A stretch of 64,000 nucleotides of DNA from Pseudonocardia parietis (GTDB lineage: Bacteria; Actinomycetota; Actinomycetes; Mycobacteriales; Pseudonocardiaceae), in the NCBI RefSeq assembly GCF_017876315.1, contig NZ_JAGINU010000001.1, positions 4,650,001-4,714,000 on the forward strand, in the 5' to 3' direction. Shown in pieces: positions 45,879 to 54,025 of the stretch. The position numbers and the translations under genes are program-made. Below the pieces are notes generated by a model. That model made no database searches, was not told the DNA's origin, and was given only the letters and a program-made list of their open reading frames with translations. The stretch's first letter is position 1. Each line of letters starts with the position of its first letter.

Positions 45879-46297
45879 GCACCTACACGGTTGACGTGAA
45901 CCGCGAGGACGGGCTGTGGTCGGCCATCGTCAACGATCTGCCCGGCGGCGCCTTCGTCGGGCTGGACTTCGAGCGCTTCTCCGATATCCGTGACGGCGTC
46001 CAGGAAGCTCTGATCGACTTCTTCGGGACCGAGGAGTTCGCGCTGGAGTGGACCTTCGCGACCGACCACCGCGACTTCACCCGGCCACTTCAGGAGGCCT
46101 TGGACCAGGCCGCCGTCGCTGAACGTGCCCGCGCCCGTCTCGATCACAGCCGGCGCGAGGCCATCGCCACCATGCGCGGCGCAGGACTCTCCTACCAGGA
46201 GATCGGCGATGCCCTGAGCCTGTCCAAAGCACGCGTGTCGCAGATCCACCACGCGGCGACCGAGGCCGGCGACCGGTCCGTCAGCGCCGCATCCTGA
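45875..46297 (+). CDS. HicB-like antitoxin with C-terminal HTH
   Basis: 140 residues. The N-terminal part (YTVDVNREDGLWSAIVNDLPGG) is a HicB partial RNase H-like fold; the C-terminal REAIATMRGAGLSYQEIGDALSLSKARVSQI is a sigma-region-4-like HTH that should bind the operon promoter. Overlap of 4 bp with the HicA-like gene. Order toxin first, antitoxin second, as in classical hicAB. Confidence 0.8.
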   Translation: MSTYTVDVNREDGLWSAIVNDLPGGAFVGLDFERFSDIRDGVQEALIDFFGTEEFALEWTFATDHRDFTRPLQEALDQAAVAERARARLDHSRREAIATMRGAGLSYQEIGDALSLSKARVSQIHHAATEAGDRSVSAAS

Positions 46298-46387
46298 CCC
46301 GATCGGCAGCCGAGTCGGGGGCGCTCGCGTACGTGATCCACGCCGGGAGTCGTGACCGGGCAGTGACCGCCGCGTAACGTGCCGTGA

Positions 46388-47305
46388 GTGGTCGACTCTC
46401 CGCACGGCAAGGTACGGATCGGCGTCGGATTGCTGGGGGCACGCAGCCTCGCCGAGCTGGGATCCGAGTTCGACGAAGTCGTCGACGCCCTCGACAAGTC
46501 CTCCGTGGACTCTCTCTGGCTCGCTGACCTGGCGTCCAAGCCCGTGATCGATCCGATGGTCGGGAGCACCTGGGCCGCCGCGCGGACCCGGCGGCTCAAG
46601 GTCGGTACCGGTGTCACGGTGCTGCCGGGGCGCAACCCGATGCTCCTGGCCGCCGAGCTCGCGTCACTCGCGGTGCTCGCGCCGAAGCGGATCCTGCCGG
46701 TGTTCGGGATCCGCGCGGCGTCCCCGGAGGACCGGCAGCTCCATCCCGCCCCGGGCCGGCTGGTCGCGGTGTTCGAGGAGTCGCTCGTCGTGCTGCGCCG
46801 GCTGCTGACCGAGGAGTCGGTGACCCACCACGGGGAGTTCTTCACCCTCGACGACGCCACGATCCTCCCCCGGCCGGACCGGCCGCTGGATCTCTGGCTC
46901 GGTGGCCGGGCCGAGGCGGGCCTGCGCCGGGTGGGCCGGCTCGCCGACGGCTGGCTGGCCAGCTACCTGACCCCGGCCGAGACCGCCCGGGCCCGCACCG
47001 TCATCGAGAACGCGGCACGGGACGCCGGCCGGACGATCGAGGACGACCACTACGGCACCAACATCTGGATCGCGCTCCCCGGCACCGACCTGGACGCAGC
47101 GCTGGAGCGAGCCACCGTCCAGCGCCCGGACGCCGACCCCCGCGACCTCGTCGGGCTCGGCTGGAACGGGGCCGCGGAGCTGATCCGCCGGCATGTCGAC
47201 AGCGGGCTCACCAAGTTCGTCGTCCGTCCCTCGGCGCCGGTGGACGACTGGTTCACCTACCTCGACCGGTTCACCGAGGAGCTGGGAGCGCTCGAGTCCG
47301 GCTGA
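46388..47305 (+). CDS. F420-dependent LLM-class oxidoreductase (TIGR03854 type)
   Basis: 305 residues, luciferase-like TIM barrel: VRIGVGLLGARSL, DSLWLADLASKPVIDPMV, VGTGVTVLPGRNPMLLAAELASL and DLWLGGRAEAGLRRVGRLADGW. The pattern fits the F420-linked TIGR03854 family. TAACGT at 46375-46380 seven nt before GTG suggests leaderless mRNA. Substrate unknown. Confidence 0.85.
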   Translation: MVDSPHGKVRIGVGLLGARSLAELGSEFDEVVDALDKSSVDSLWLADLASKPVIDPMVGSTWAAARTRRLKVGTGVTVLPGRNPMLLAAELASLAVLAPKRILPVFGIRAASPEDRQLHPAPGRLVAVFEESLVVLRRLLTEESVTHHGEFFTLDDATILPRPDRPLDLWLGGRAEAGLRRVGRLADGWLASYLTPAETARARTVIENAARDAGRTIEDDHYGTNIWIALPGTDLDAALERATVQRPDADPRDLVGLGWNGAAELIRRHVDSGLTKFVVRPSAPVDDWFTYLDRFTEELGALESG

Positions 47306-47363
47306 TCACCGGATCGCGGACGGGTCACCGGGTCCGCCGCTCACCGGTTCGCGGCTCATCGGG

Positions 47364-49088
47364 TCACCGGGTCACCGTGAGCGCGTCCGTCGATCCCGGA
47401 CGCAGCGTCCCGCAGCCGGAGCGGGGCGCCGCGCTCGCGCCCTCCCGCCGCGGCTGCGTCACCTGCTGCGCGAAGGCGGTCGCCTCCGCCAGCAGCGCCG
47501 GATCGGTGACCAGGTCGCGCCGGACCAGGTATCCGGAGTCGGGACTCACCATGAGCACCGGCACGTAGCGCTGCGCGGTCCGCGGATCGGCCAGCAGCCC
47601 GGTGCTGCGCGTCCAGTTGCCGTGCACCTCGATGAACTCGGGACGCACGTCGTCGAGGACATGGTCGCGCAGCGCGTCCATGTCGTCGTCGGCGTGGAAC
47701 CGGGCGATCGGCGCCGACACCAGACCCACCAGGTCGACGACCTCGTACCGGCTGCTCAGCGCAGTGCCGCCGACGTCCGGCGTGGCGATCCGGCCGCTCG
47801 GGATCCCGAGGATGTCGCCGAACGCGTTCGGCGCGGCGCCCATCCCGACCGCGATCGCGCACAGCGGCACGGTCGGCCCGTTGCGGAACGTGCGCGCGGT
47901 CTCCAGCCACGACGACGCCGACACGACCAGCGCCACCACGACGAGGACCCCGGCCACGGTCCGGCCCCGCACGGTCGCCGCGCCGATCGCACGGTCCACG
48001 GCGAGCACCGCGACCAGCGCCCCGAGCGCCCAGATCGGCGTCGCGAACCGGTGCAGACCCATCCAGTCCGGTTCGAGCACGGCGTAGGCCGCGAGCGCGC
48101 ACCCGAGCGGCACCAGCAGCACCGCGAACAGCGGCCGGTGCCGGCCCGGACGTAGCAGCGCCGCCCCGAGCGCGCCGACCGCCAGCGACACCAGCAGCCA
48201 TCCGGCCACCGGCACCAGCTCGGCAGGCCGGTTCAGCGCCGTGACCTCCGGCAGACCCTGTGCCTTGGCGACGGCGGTGTTCGGTACCCACAGCCCGAAG
48301 GTCGCGACCCGCCAGAGGAGGTAGCCGCCGTAGGGCACCGCGAACACGGCGAGTGAGAGCCCCGCCGCGGCCGTCGCCCGCAGGATCGTGTCGCGGCGCA
48401 GCAGCACCAGCAGCGCGAGCGGGTACGCGAGGGCGTACACCAGACCGTCCGGCCGGGTCAGTGCGGCGAGCGCGGCGAGCAGCCCGCAGGTCACCGCCGG
48501 CCCGGGCGCGGTGAGCCGATCCCGGGACACGGCGCGGACCAGCGTCGCGGCGAGCGCCGCCGCGGCGAGCGCGAGCAGCGGGTTCTCCAGCCCGGACGTC
48601 AGCCAGACCGCGTACGACGGCACGGCGGCGGCCAGCGTCCCCGCCACCGCGGTGACCACGGCGGCCCGCCATCGCCCGGGCACGATCTCCCGGGCCGCCA
48701 GGTGGAACGCCGCCACGACGCCCGCCCCGCAGGCCAGCGCGGCGCCCTTCGGGAACAGCACCAGGTCCGACACCCCGAACCAGGTGCCGTGGTCGAACAG
48801 TCCGGCTGCGCTCGCGAGCACCAGCAGCGCCAGCCAGGCCGGGTTCGACCAGCCCTCCACCGGGTCGGCGCCCGGTTGCAGCACCGGGCCCGCGCCGGCC
48901 GCGATCGAGCGGGCGTAGGCGAACGTGATGCCCGCGTCGTCGATCAGCCAGCGGCCGTAGAGCGCCATGTGCAGCGCCAGCACCACGGTCGGGACGCCCA
49001 CGGCGACCAGCCAGGCCGCTGGGGCACCGGGCCCACGCCTCCGCGCCGCGGTGACGGGCCGGACCGGTCTGTCGGGTGCCTGGACCAC
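47364..49088 (-). CDS. GT-C fold membrane glycosyltransferase (arabinosyl/mannosyltransferase-like)
   Basis: About 574 residues with ten or more membrane helices. WLIDDAGITFAYARSIAAGAGPV near the N terminus carries the acidic pair of polyprenyl-phosphate sugar-dependent GT-C enzymes such as AftB, followed by EGWSNPAWLALL. The C-terminal 150 residues are extracytoplasmic. It probably adds a sugar to wall polysaccharide or lipid outside the membrane. GTG at 49088 is used; AATGAT six nt upstream may be a leaderless -10. Reading further upstream runs into the repeat array and is not coding. Confidence 0.75.
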   Translation of the reverse strand: MVQAPDRPVRPVTAARRRGPGAPAAWLVAVGVPTVVLALHMALYGRWLIDDAGITFAYARSIAAGAGPVLQPGADPVEGWSNPAWLALLVLASAAGLFDHGTWFGVSDLVLFPKGAALACGAGVVAAFHLAAREIVPGRWRAAVVTAVAGTLAAAVPSYAVWLTSGLENPLLALAAAALAATLVRAVSRDRLTAPGPAVTCGLLAALAALTRPDGLVYALAYPLALLVLLRRDTILRATAAAGLSLAVFAVPYGGYLLWRVATFGLWVPNTAVAKAQGLPEVTALNRPAELVPVAGWLLVSLAVGALGAALLRPGRHRPLFAVLLVPLGCALAAYAVLEPDWMGLHRFATPIWALGALVAVLAVDRAIGAATVRGRTVAGVLVVVALVVSASSWLETARTFRNGPTVPLCAIAVGMGAAPNAFGDILGIPSGRIATPDVGGTALSSRYEVVDLVGLVSAPIARFHADDDMDALRDHVLDDVRPEFIEVHGNWTRSTGLLADPRTAQRYVPVLMVSPDSGYLVRRDLVTDPALLAEATAFAQQVTQPRREGASAAPRSGCGTLRPGSTDALTVTR

Positions 49089-49199
49089 GCGGGCATCATT
49101 GCGCACCGCGCCCGGCCCCGCGTGCGCCCTCCCCGGCACGGGGCGAACGGCACACCGGCGCTCCGGCCGCAAGATCTGACAGCCCGCATGCGCCCATGA

Positions 49200-49590
49200 T
49201 GGAGCCGCCGGGCCGTGCCCGGGCGGGGCCTGACGCTCGAGAGGCGCGTGCGGGTAGTTCGGATCCTGTGGCGAGCACACTCGCGTGCCCCCTCGCGGAG
49301 CAGCCGGGCCGTGCCCTGGGTCGCACCTGACGTTCGAGGGGCACGTGCGGGTAGTTCGATCCCGGGGCCAGCGCGCTCCTCTGCCCCTGGTGGAGCAGCC
49401 GGGCCGTGCCTGGCCGCACCTCACGCTCGAGAGGCGCGTGCGGGTAGTTCGATCTCGTGCGAGCGCGCTCGCGTGCCCCTGGTGGCGCCGCCGCCCGTGC
49501 CCTGGGCCGCACCTGACGTTCGAGGGGCACATGCGGGTAGTTCGATCTCGCGGCGAGCGCGCTCCTGTACCCCTGGTGGTCCCGCAGCCG
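49200..49590. repeat. Four-copy array of about 93-bp structured repeats
   Basis: The core GTGCGGGTAGTTCG recurs with cores at 49251, 49348, 49441 and 49534 (periods 97, 93, 93). Each unit also shares ACGYTCGAGRGGCRC before the core and GCGCTC...GCCCCTGGTGG after it. In each copy CGGG can pair with CCTG, CCCG or CTCG across the loop, with G-U wobble preserving the stem. It fills the gap between the GT-C gene and the DUF222/HNH gene. Not coding. Confidence 0.85.
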
Positions 49591-49693
49591 ATGCGGAGCC
49601 CGATCGCCCGAATGTTTCCGCTCGAAAACCATTCGGCGACCAACAATGCACCACCGGATACCGGTATTCGCGATCACCAAAGAAAGAGTGACA

Positions 49694-49716
49694 TCGAACA
49701 CCTGTTCGGCTAAAAT
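49694..49716 (+). promoter_or_regulatory. SOS (LexA) box and -10 of the DUF222/HNH gene
   Basis: TCGAACACCTGTTCGG (49694-49709) matches the mycobacterial LexA box TCGAAC-N4-GTTCGA in all but the last base. TAAAAT (49711-49716) directly follows as -10, seven nt before the GTG start. LexA bound here would block RNA polymerase. Confidence 0.8.
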
Positions 49717-49723
49717 GAGACGC

Positions 49724-51028
49724 GTGACCGCAGTCCACGACCCCCCGATCCCCGACACCTTCCCGGGTGCCGGAGAGCCCGGGTTCCCGCAGGTCGACCT
49801 CACGCTGATGCAGCTGGTCATCGAGCAGGCTGCCGCAGCGGATGCGGAGTCGCGCACCGAATCCGAGTCCGAGTCCGAGTTGATCGATCAGATTCAGCAG
49901 ATCGAATCGTTGCAGAACTCACTGGCCGCATTGCAGGCGAACCGCATCCGCGCATTCGCCCGCGCCCACGTGAGCGCACGGATATCCGCCGGTGTCGTCG
50001 AACCCGAGAAACTCGAACGCGCCGCGGTCGCCCAGATCGGGCTCGCCTGCCGGGTGTCACCGACCGAAGGGCGCTCCCGGCTCCGGGTCGCGCGTGATCT
50101 GCGCGAAGGCCTCGACCACGTCCGCGCCCTGTTCGTCGCCGGCGAACTGAGCCGGGACAAGGTCTCCGCGATCGTCACCGCGACCACGGACCTCGACCAC
50201 GACGAACGGGCCACGATCGACACCCGGCTCGCCGCCCACGACCTGCCCCGGCTCGGGACCGGACGACTGCGCGACCTGACCCGCAGGCTGGTCGCCGAGA
50301 TCGCCCCGGACAAGTTCACGGCCCGCGTCGACACCGCCCGCACCCAGCGGCGGGTCACCCTGCGCCCGGCCCCGGACGCGATGACCTACCTGACCGCCTA
50401 CCTACCGGTCGAGCAAGGCGTCGCCTGCCTGGCCGCACTGCGCAAGGCGTTCGTCGACGTCTCGGTGGACCCGGCACCACTGACCCGCACCCGCGGCCAG
50501 GTCATGGCCGACACCCTGGTCGAGCGCGTCACCGGGAAGACCACCGCCACCGACATCGACCTCGAAGTCCAGGTGATGGTCCCGGTCGAGGCCCTCATCG
50601 ACCCGGACAGCCCACTACCCGCCGAGGTCCCCGGCCACGGCCCCGTCCCGGTCGACCTGCTGGCCACCAGCACCGGTCAGAAGGCGCTACGGCGGCTGTT
50701 CACCCGGAACGGGATCGTGATCGGCGGCGAATCCCGGCAACGGTTCTTCACCGGGCTGCTGGCCGAACTCCTCAAGGCCCGGGCGCGACATCGGTGCACC
50801 GAGCCCTACTGCGATGCACCGGCCCGGCACCTCGACCACATCGACCGCGCGACCGACCACGGACCCACCGAACTCGACAACGGCCGGGCCACCTGCGAGT
50901 TCCACAACCATGTCCGCGAGCAGCCCGGGTGGTCAGTGAAGCGCACCCCCGAGGGCGTGCGCACCACCACACCCACCGGCCACTCCTACCTGACACCCGA
51001 GGAGCGCCATGACAGTCGACAGGAGTGA
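49724..51028 (+). CDS. DUF222 and HNH endonuclease-domain protein (13E12 repeat type)
   Basis: 434 residues. The DUF222 domain covers about 30-300; a C-terminal HNH nuclease motif follows: RCTEPYCDAPARHLDHID, then N and CEFHNHVREQPGW. This is the actinobacterial multicopy family called 13E12 in mycobacteria. GTG at 49724 is chosen as a leaderless start; ATG at 49715 is in frame but lies within the -10. The SOS box indicates induction on DNA damage. Biological role unsettled. Neighbouring repeats suggest a mobile or recombinogenic origin. Confidence 0.9.
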   Translation: MTAVHDPPIPDTFPGAGEPGFPQVDLTLMQLVIEQAAAADAESRTESESESELIDQIQQIESLQNSLAALQANRIRAFARAHVSARISAGVVEPEKLERAAVAQIGLACRVSPTEGRSRLRVARDLREGLDHVRALFVAGELSRDKVSAIVTATTDLDHDERATIDTRLAAHDLPRLGTGRLRDLTRRLVAEIAPDKFTARVDTARTQRRVTLRPAPDAMTYLTAYLPVEQGVACLAALRKAFVDVSVDPAPLTRTRGQVMADTLVERVTGKTTATDIDLEVQVMVPVEALIDPDSPLPAEVPGHGPVPVDLLATSTGQKALRRLFTRNGIVIGGESRQRFFTGLLAELLKARARHRCTEPYCDAPARHLDHIDRATDHGPTELDNGRATCEFHNHVREQPGWSVKRTPEGVRTTTPTGHSYLTPEERHDSRQE

Positions 51029-51041
51029 CGAGCGGGCGCTG

Positions 51042-51803
51042 TCAGCGTGTCGTCCAGATGCCCCCGTCGACCGGGATGATCGCGCCGGTGACGTACGAGC
51101 CCGCCGCCGCGGCCAGGAACAGCGTGGCCCCGACGACGTCCGACGGCTGCCCGAGCCGGCCCAGCGGCGCGGACTCGGCGATCTCCTCCCCCGCCTCCTC
51201 CAGGGTCGCCCGCATCATCCGCGACGGGAACGGGCCCGGCGCGATCGCGTTGACGGTGATCCGCCTCGGCCCGAGGTCGCGAGCGAGCACGCGCGTCAGC
51301 TGGTGCACCGCGGCCTTGCTGGCCGAGTAGCTGTAGTTCGGCGCCTCGGGCACCCGCAATCCGTCGATGCTGCCGATGTTGATCACGCGGCCGGGGTCGT
51401 CGACCGAGGCGGCGGCCTCGAGCAGCGGCAGGAACGCCCGGGTCAGGAAGAACGGCGCCTTGAGGTTCAGGTCGAGCACCTTGTCCCAGGCGTGCGCCGG
51501 GAACTCCTCCAGCGGTGCACCCCAGGTGGCGCCCGCGTTGTTGACGAGCAGGTGCAGCCGGTCCTCCCGGGCCCCGATCTCGGACGCCAGCCGGACGCAC
51601 TCGTCCTCCGACGACAGGTCGGCCGGGATCCCGACGGCGCCGGTCTCCGCCTCGGCGGCGGCGCACGCGTCGGCCTTGCGGCTGGACACGTAGACCCGCG
51701 CACCGGCCTCCACGAGCCCGCGGGCGATCATCTGCCCGATTCCGCTGGTCCCGCCCGTCACCAGGGCGACCTTGCCGTCGACGTCGAACAGCCCATGGGT
51801 CAT
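51042..51803 (-). CDS. SDR-family oxidoreductase
   Basis: 253 residues, classical SDR. Cofactor motif TGGTSGIG, NNAG, and catalytic YSASK, ending IPVDGGIW. Related to FabG/gluconate dehydrogenase-like enzymes; substrate unknown. The ATG at 51803 is used. It ends 13 bp from the HNH gene. Confidence 0.92.
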   Translation of the reverse strand: MTHGLFDVDGKVALVTGGTSGIGQMIARGLVEAGARVYVSSRKADACAAAEAETGAVGIPADLSSEDECVRLASEIGAREDRLHLLVNNAGATWGAPLEEFPAHAWDKVLDLNLKAPFFLTRAFLPLLEAAASVDDPGRVINIGSIDGLRVPEAPNYSYSASKAAVHQLTRVLARDLGPRRITVNAIAPGPFPSRMMRATLEEAGEEIAESAPLGRLGQPSDVVGATLFLAAAAGSYVTGAIIPVDGGIWTTR

Positions 51804-51842
51804 GGCACGCACGCTAACGGATCACCTGGCAGGGTCGTCCCC

Positions 51843-52337
51843 ATGACCCGATCCCGCGATCGTGACGAGGCCGGCCGCGCCCGCAACGCCCGCCCCCGCG
51901 ACGCCGCCGGGCGCCCGCTGCCGCACGGGGCCGCCGGCGTCGAGCGGGTGCCCGAGGACCTGGTGCTGAGCCCCGCCGAGGCCGTCACCGAGGCACAACG
52001 ACTGCTCGACGACGGCCTGCCGTTCCAGGCCCACGAGGTCCTCGAGGGCGCCTGGAAGGACAGCGGCGACGACACCCGGGGGCTCTGGCGGTCGCTGGCC
52101 CAGCTCGCCGTCGGCCTGACCCACGCCCAGCGCGGCAACGCCCGCGGCGCCGTCGCGCTGCTGCGCCGCGGCACCGAGGGGCTCCGGTCGTGGCGGGTGC
52201 TGGGCGCCGACGCCCCGGCCGGGCTGGACCTGGACGGCCTCACCGCGCACGCCGACGCACTCGCCGAGGACATCGAGGCCGGCGGCGCCGGAGCGGTCGC
52301 GGCCGAGTGGCTCCGCCCACGCCTGCGCGGTGCCTGA
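51843..52337 (+). CDS. DUF309 protein
   Basis: 164 residues. The family motif HEVLEGAWK follows AQRLLDDGLPFQA, with LAQLAVGLTHAQRGNARGA after it. DUF309 proteins are small helical proteins of unknown function. Divergent from the SDR gene with 39 bp between. Confidence 0.88.
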   Translation: MTRSRDRDEAGRARNARPRDAAGRPLPHGAAGVERVPEDLVLSPAEAVTEAQRLLDDGLPFQAHEVLEGAWKDSGDDTRGLWRSLAQLAVGLTHAQRGNARGAVALLRRGTEGLRSWRVLGADAPAGLDLDGLTAHADALAEDIEAGGAGAVAAEWLRPRLRGA

Positions 52338-52439
52338 CGGGGTCGAGGATCACGGTTCCGCGACCCCGTTCGCCGTGACGCGGCCGGGGCCCGGCGGGCA
52401 CGATGGCCGCATGCCGTCTCCCGACCTCCCCCGCTGACG

Positions 52440-53948
52440 GTGCCGGCGCGCCGTTCCCGCCCGAGCCGGCTCCGCGCGCTGGTGCGCGAGGCCCGGTCGT
52501 TGCCCACCATGGCGCTCCTGGCCCTGATCGCGGTCGTCGGCGTCCCGCTGGTGATCATGCTGACGCCGGAGAAGCACGTCGAGGTGTTCGGTCAGGACAT
52601 CGGGGTCGGCGCCCGCGTCCCGCCGCTCTCGCTGTCCGGGCCGGCGCAGATCGTGCAGCTCGGCAACGCCGAGTTCGACCTGACCGAGGTCGAGGTCTAC
52701 GGCCCGATCCGGCCACGGCTCTCGATCGGGCCGCTCGAGCGCCCGCCCGACAACGGGCCGCTGCTGACCGCGCAGACCGCGGACCGGCCGGGCGGGGTGG
52801 CGGGTGCCGTCGAGGACCTCATCGAGGGCTTCGCCACCTGGTACCTGTGGGGCGCGGCCGGCATGGTGCTGGCCGCGCTGCTGGGCAGCGCGCTGATGGC
52901 CTGCGCCCGGCTGCTGGTGGCGTTGCGCCGGGCCCACACCCGCCACCGCGCCGTGCACTGGGACGACCACGCCGGTCCGATCGGCCGGATGACGACGATC
53001 GCGGTCACCGCGTCCGTGCTGCTCTGGGGCGGGGCCGGGGCCGCCGCGCTGCACGGCACGACCACCGGGCTGGGGAAGGTCACCTCGCTGACCGACCTGG
53101 TGGGTGCGACGACGGTCAGCCCGTCCCCGGTGGGGCCGCCGGTCACCGGGGTGAGCGGCGCCGTCATCGGCGACTCGCGGGCCGCGCGGATCGGCGGCCC
53201 GCCGGTCGTGGGGCCCGACGGCACCGTCGACCCGGACGACGCCGCGTGCGCCCGCAGCGCCGACTCGGCCGCCGCTCAGCTGTCGCTGCTGCGCGGCGAG
53301 CAGGTGCTGAACCTGGCGTGCGCCGGCGCGAGCGTCGCGGCCGGGCTCCGCGGCCCGCAGCTGCGCGAGGGCGTCACGCTGCCCCCGCAGGTCGGCAGGC
53401 TCAAGCAGGTGCAGGGCCTGGACTGGGTGTCCGTCGCGGTCGGCCCGAACGACCTGGCCTGGTCGGACTTCCTGCTGTACTGCTACGGGCTCGCCACCTG
53501 CGACGACCGGCTCTCCGACGGCGAGTTCGAGGCCCGGCTCGCCGAGTTCGCCCGTGACATCGGGGCGCTGTTCGCCGATCTGGACGCGCTGCCCGCGCGG
53601 CCATGGGTCGTCGTCACGCTGTCCTACGACCCGTTCCCCGCGGAGTTCGACCCGACCTGCCCGGACATGCGGGGCCCGATCGGCACACCGGGGCTGGACC
53701 AGGAGAAGATCGACCTGCTGGCGGAGCGGAACCGGCGGCTCAACGACGTCCTCGCCGACGGCGCGGCCCGGTACGGGTTCACCACCGCCGCCCCGAACCT
53801 GACGCCGCTGTGCGCGGTGTCGGGCGACCGGATGGGCCCGGACCTGCAGGGCCTGAACCGGCCCGATCCCTTCCACCCGACGGCGATCGGCTCGCTCCGG
53901 ATGGCCGCCTCGACCGCCGCCGCCCTGGCCGTGGCCCGGGAGGACTGA
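52440..53948 (+). CDS. Membrane-anchored SGNH/GDSL hydrolase
   Basis: 502 residues from GTG. Two membrane segments (about 25-42 and 140-160) and another near 183-205 precede an extracellular SGNH domain. Block I is IGDSRAAR (GDSR in place of GDSL), block III GPNDLAWSD and block V DPFHPT, with the catalytic Asp and His. It probably cleaves an ester in the envelope. The substrate is unknown. Confidence 0.85.
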   Translation: MPARRSRPSRLRALVREARSLPTMALLALIAVVGVPLVIMLTPEKHVEVFGQDIGVGARVPPLSLSGPAQIVQLGNAEFDLTEVEVYGPIRPRLSIGPLERPPDNGPLLTAQTADRPGGVAGAVEDLIEGFATWYLWGAAGMVLAALLGSALMACARLLVALRRAHTRHRAVHWDDHAGPIGRMTTIAVTASVLLWGGAGAAALHGTTTGLGKVTSLTDLVGATTVSPSPVGPPVTGVSGAVIGDSRAARIGGPPVVGPDGTVDPDDAACARSADSAAAQLSLLRGEQVLNLACAGASVAAGLRGPQLREGVTLPPQVGRLKQVQGLDWVSVAVGPNDLAWSDFLLYCYGLATCDDRLSDGEFEARLAEFARDIGALFADLDALPARPWVVVTLSYDPFPAEFDPTCPDMRGPIGTPGLDQEKIDLLAERNRRLNDVLADGAARYGFTTAAPNLTPLCAVSGDRMGPDLQGLNRPDPFHPTAIGSLRMAASTAAALAVARED

Positions 53949-53976
53949 ATCCGGCGGTAGGCGGCGCCGGACGTGC

Positions 53977-54009
53977 GACGGGCCCCGGGACGTCGTCCCG
54001 GGGCCCGTC
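53977..54009. terminator. Strong bidirectional terminator
   Basis: Perfect 14-bp stem GACGGGCCCCGGGA / TCCCGGGGCCCGTC with a 5-nt loop, between the convergent SGNH and alcohol dehydrogenase genes. Confidence 0.9.
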
Positions 54010-54025
54010 GTGACCGTGCTGTGGA

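Noticed and set aside
49248-49375. tRNA gene suggested by GGGTAGTTCGATCCCG resembling a T-arm
   Set aside because: No acceptor, D or anticodon arms can be placed around it; resemblance is limited to one small stem-loop.
49200-49590. CRISPR array
   Set aside because: The whole unit of about 93 bp is conserved, with no alternating identical repeat and unique spacer, and there are no cas genes.
49096-49857. Open frames across the 93-bp repeat array with recurring NYPHVPLERQ-like segments
   Set aside because: Different units shift frame relative to each other and composition is not protein-like; the conserved unit is better explained at DNA or RNA level.
49089-51028. Insertion sequence or transposon around the DUF222/HNH gene
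   Set aside because: No transposase, terminal inverted repeats or target-site duplication could be seen; HNH alone is not enough.
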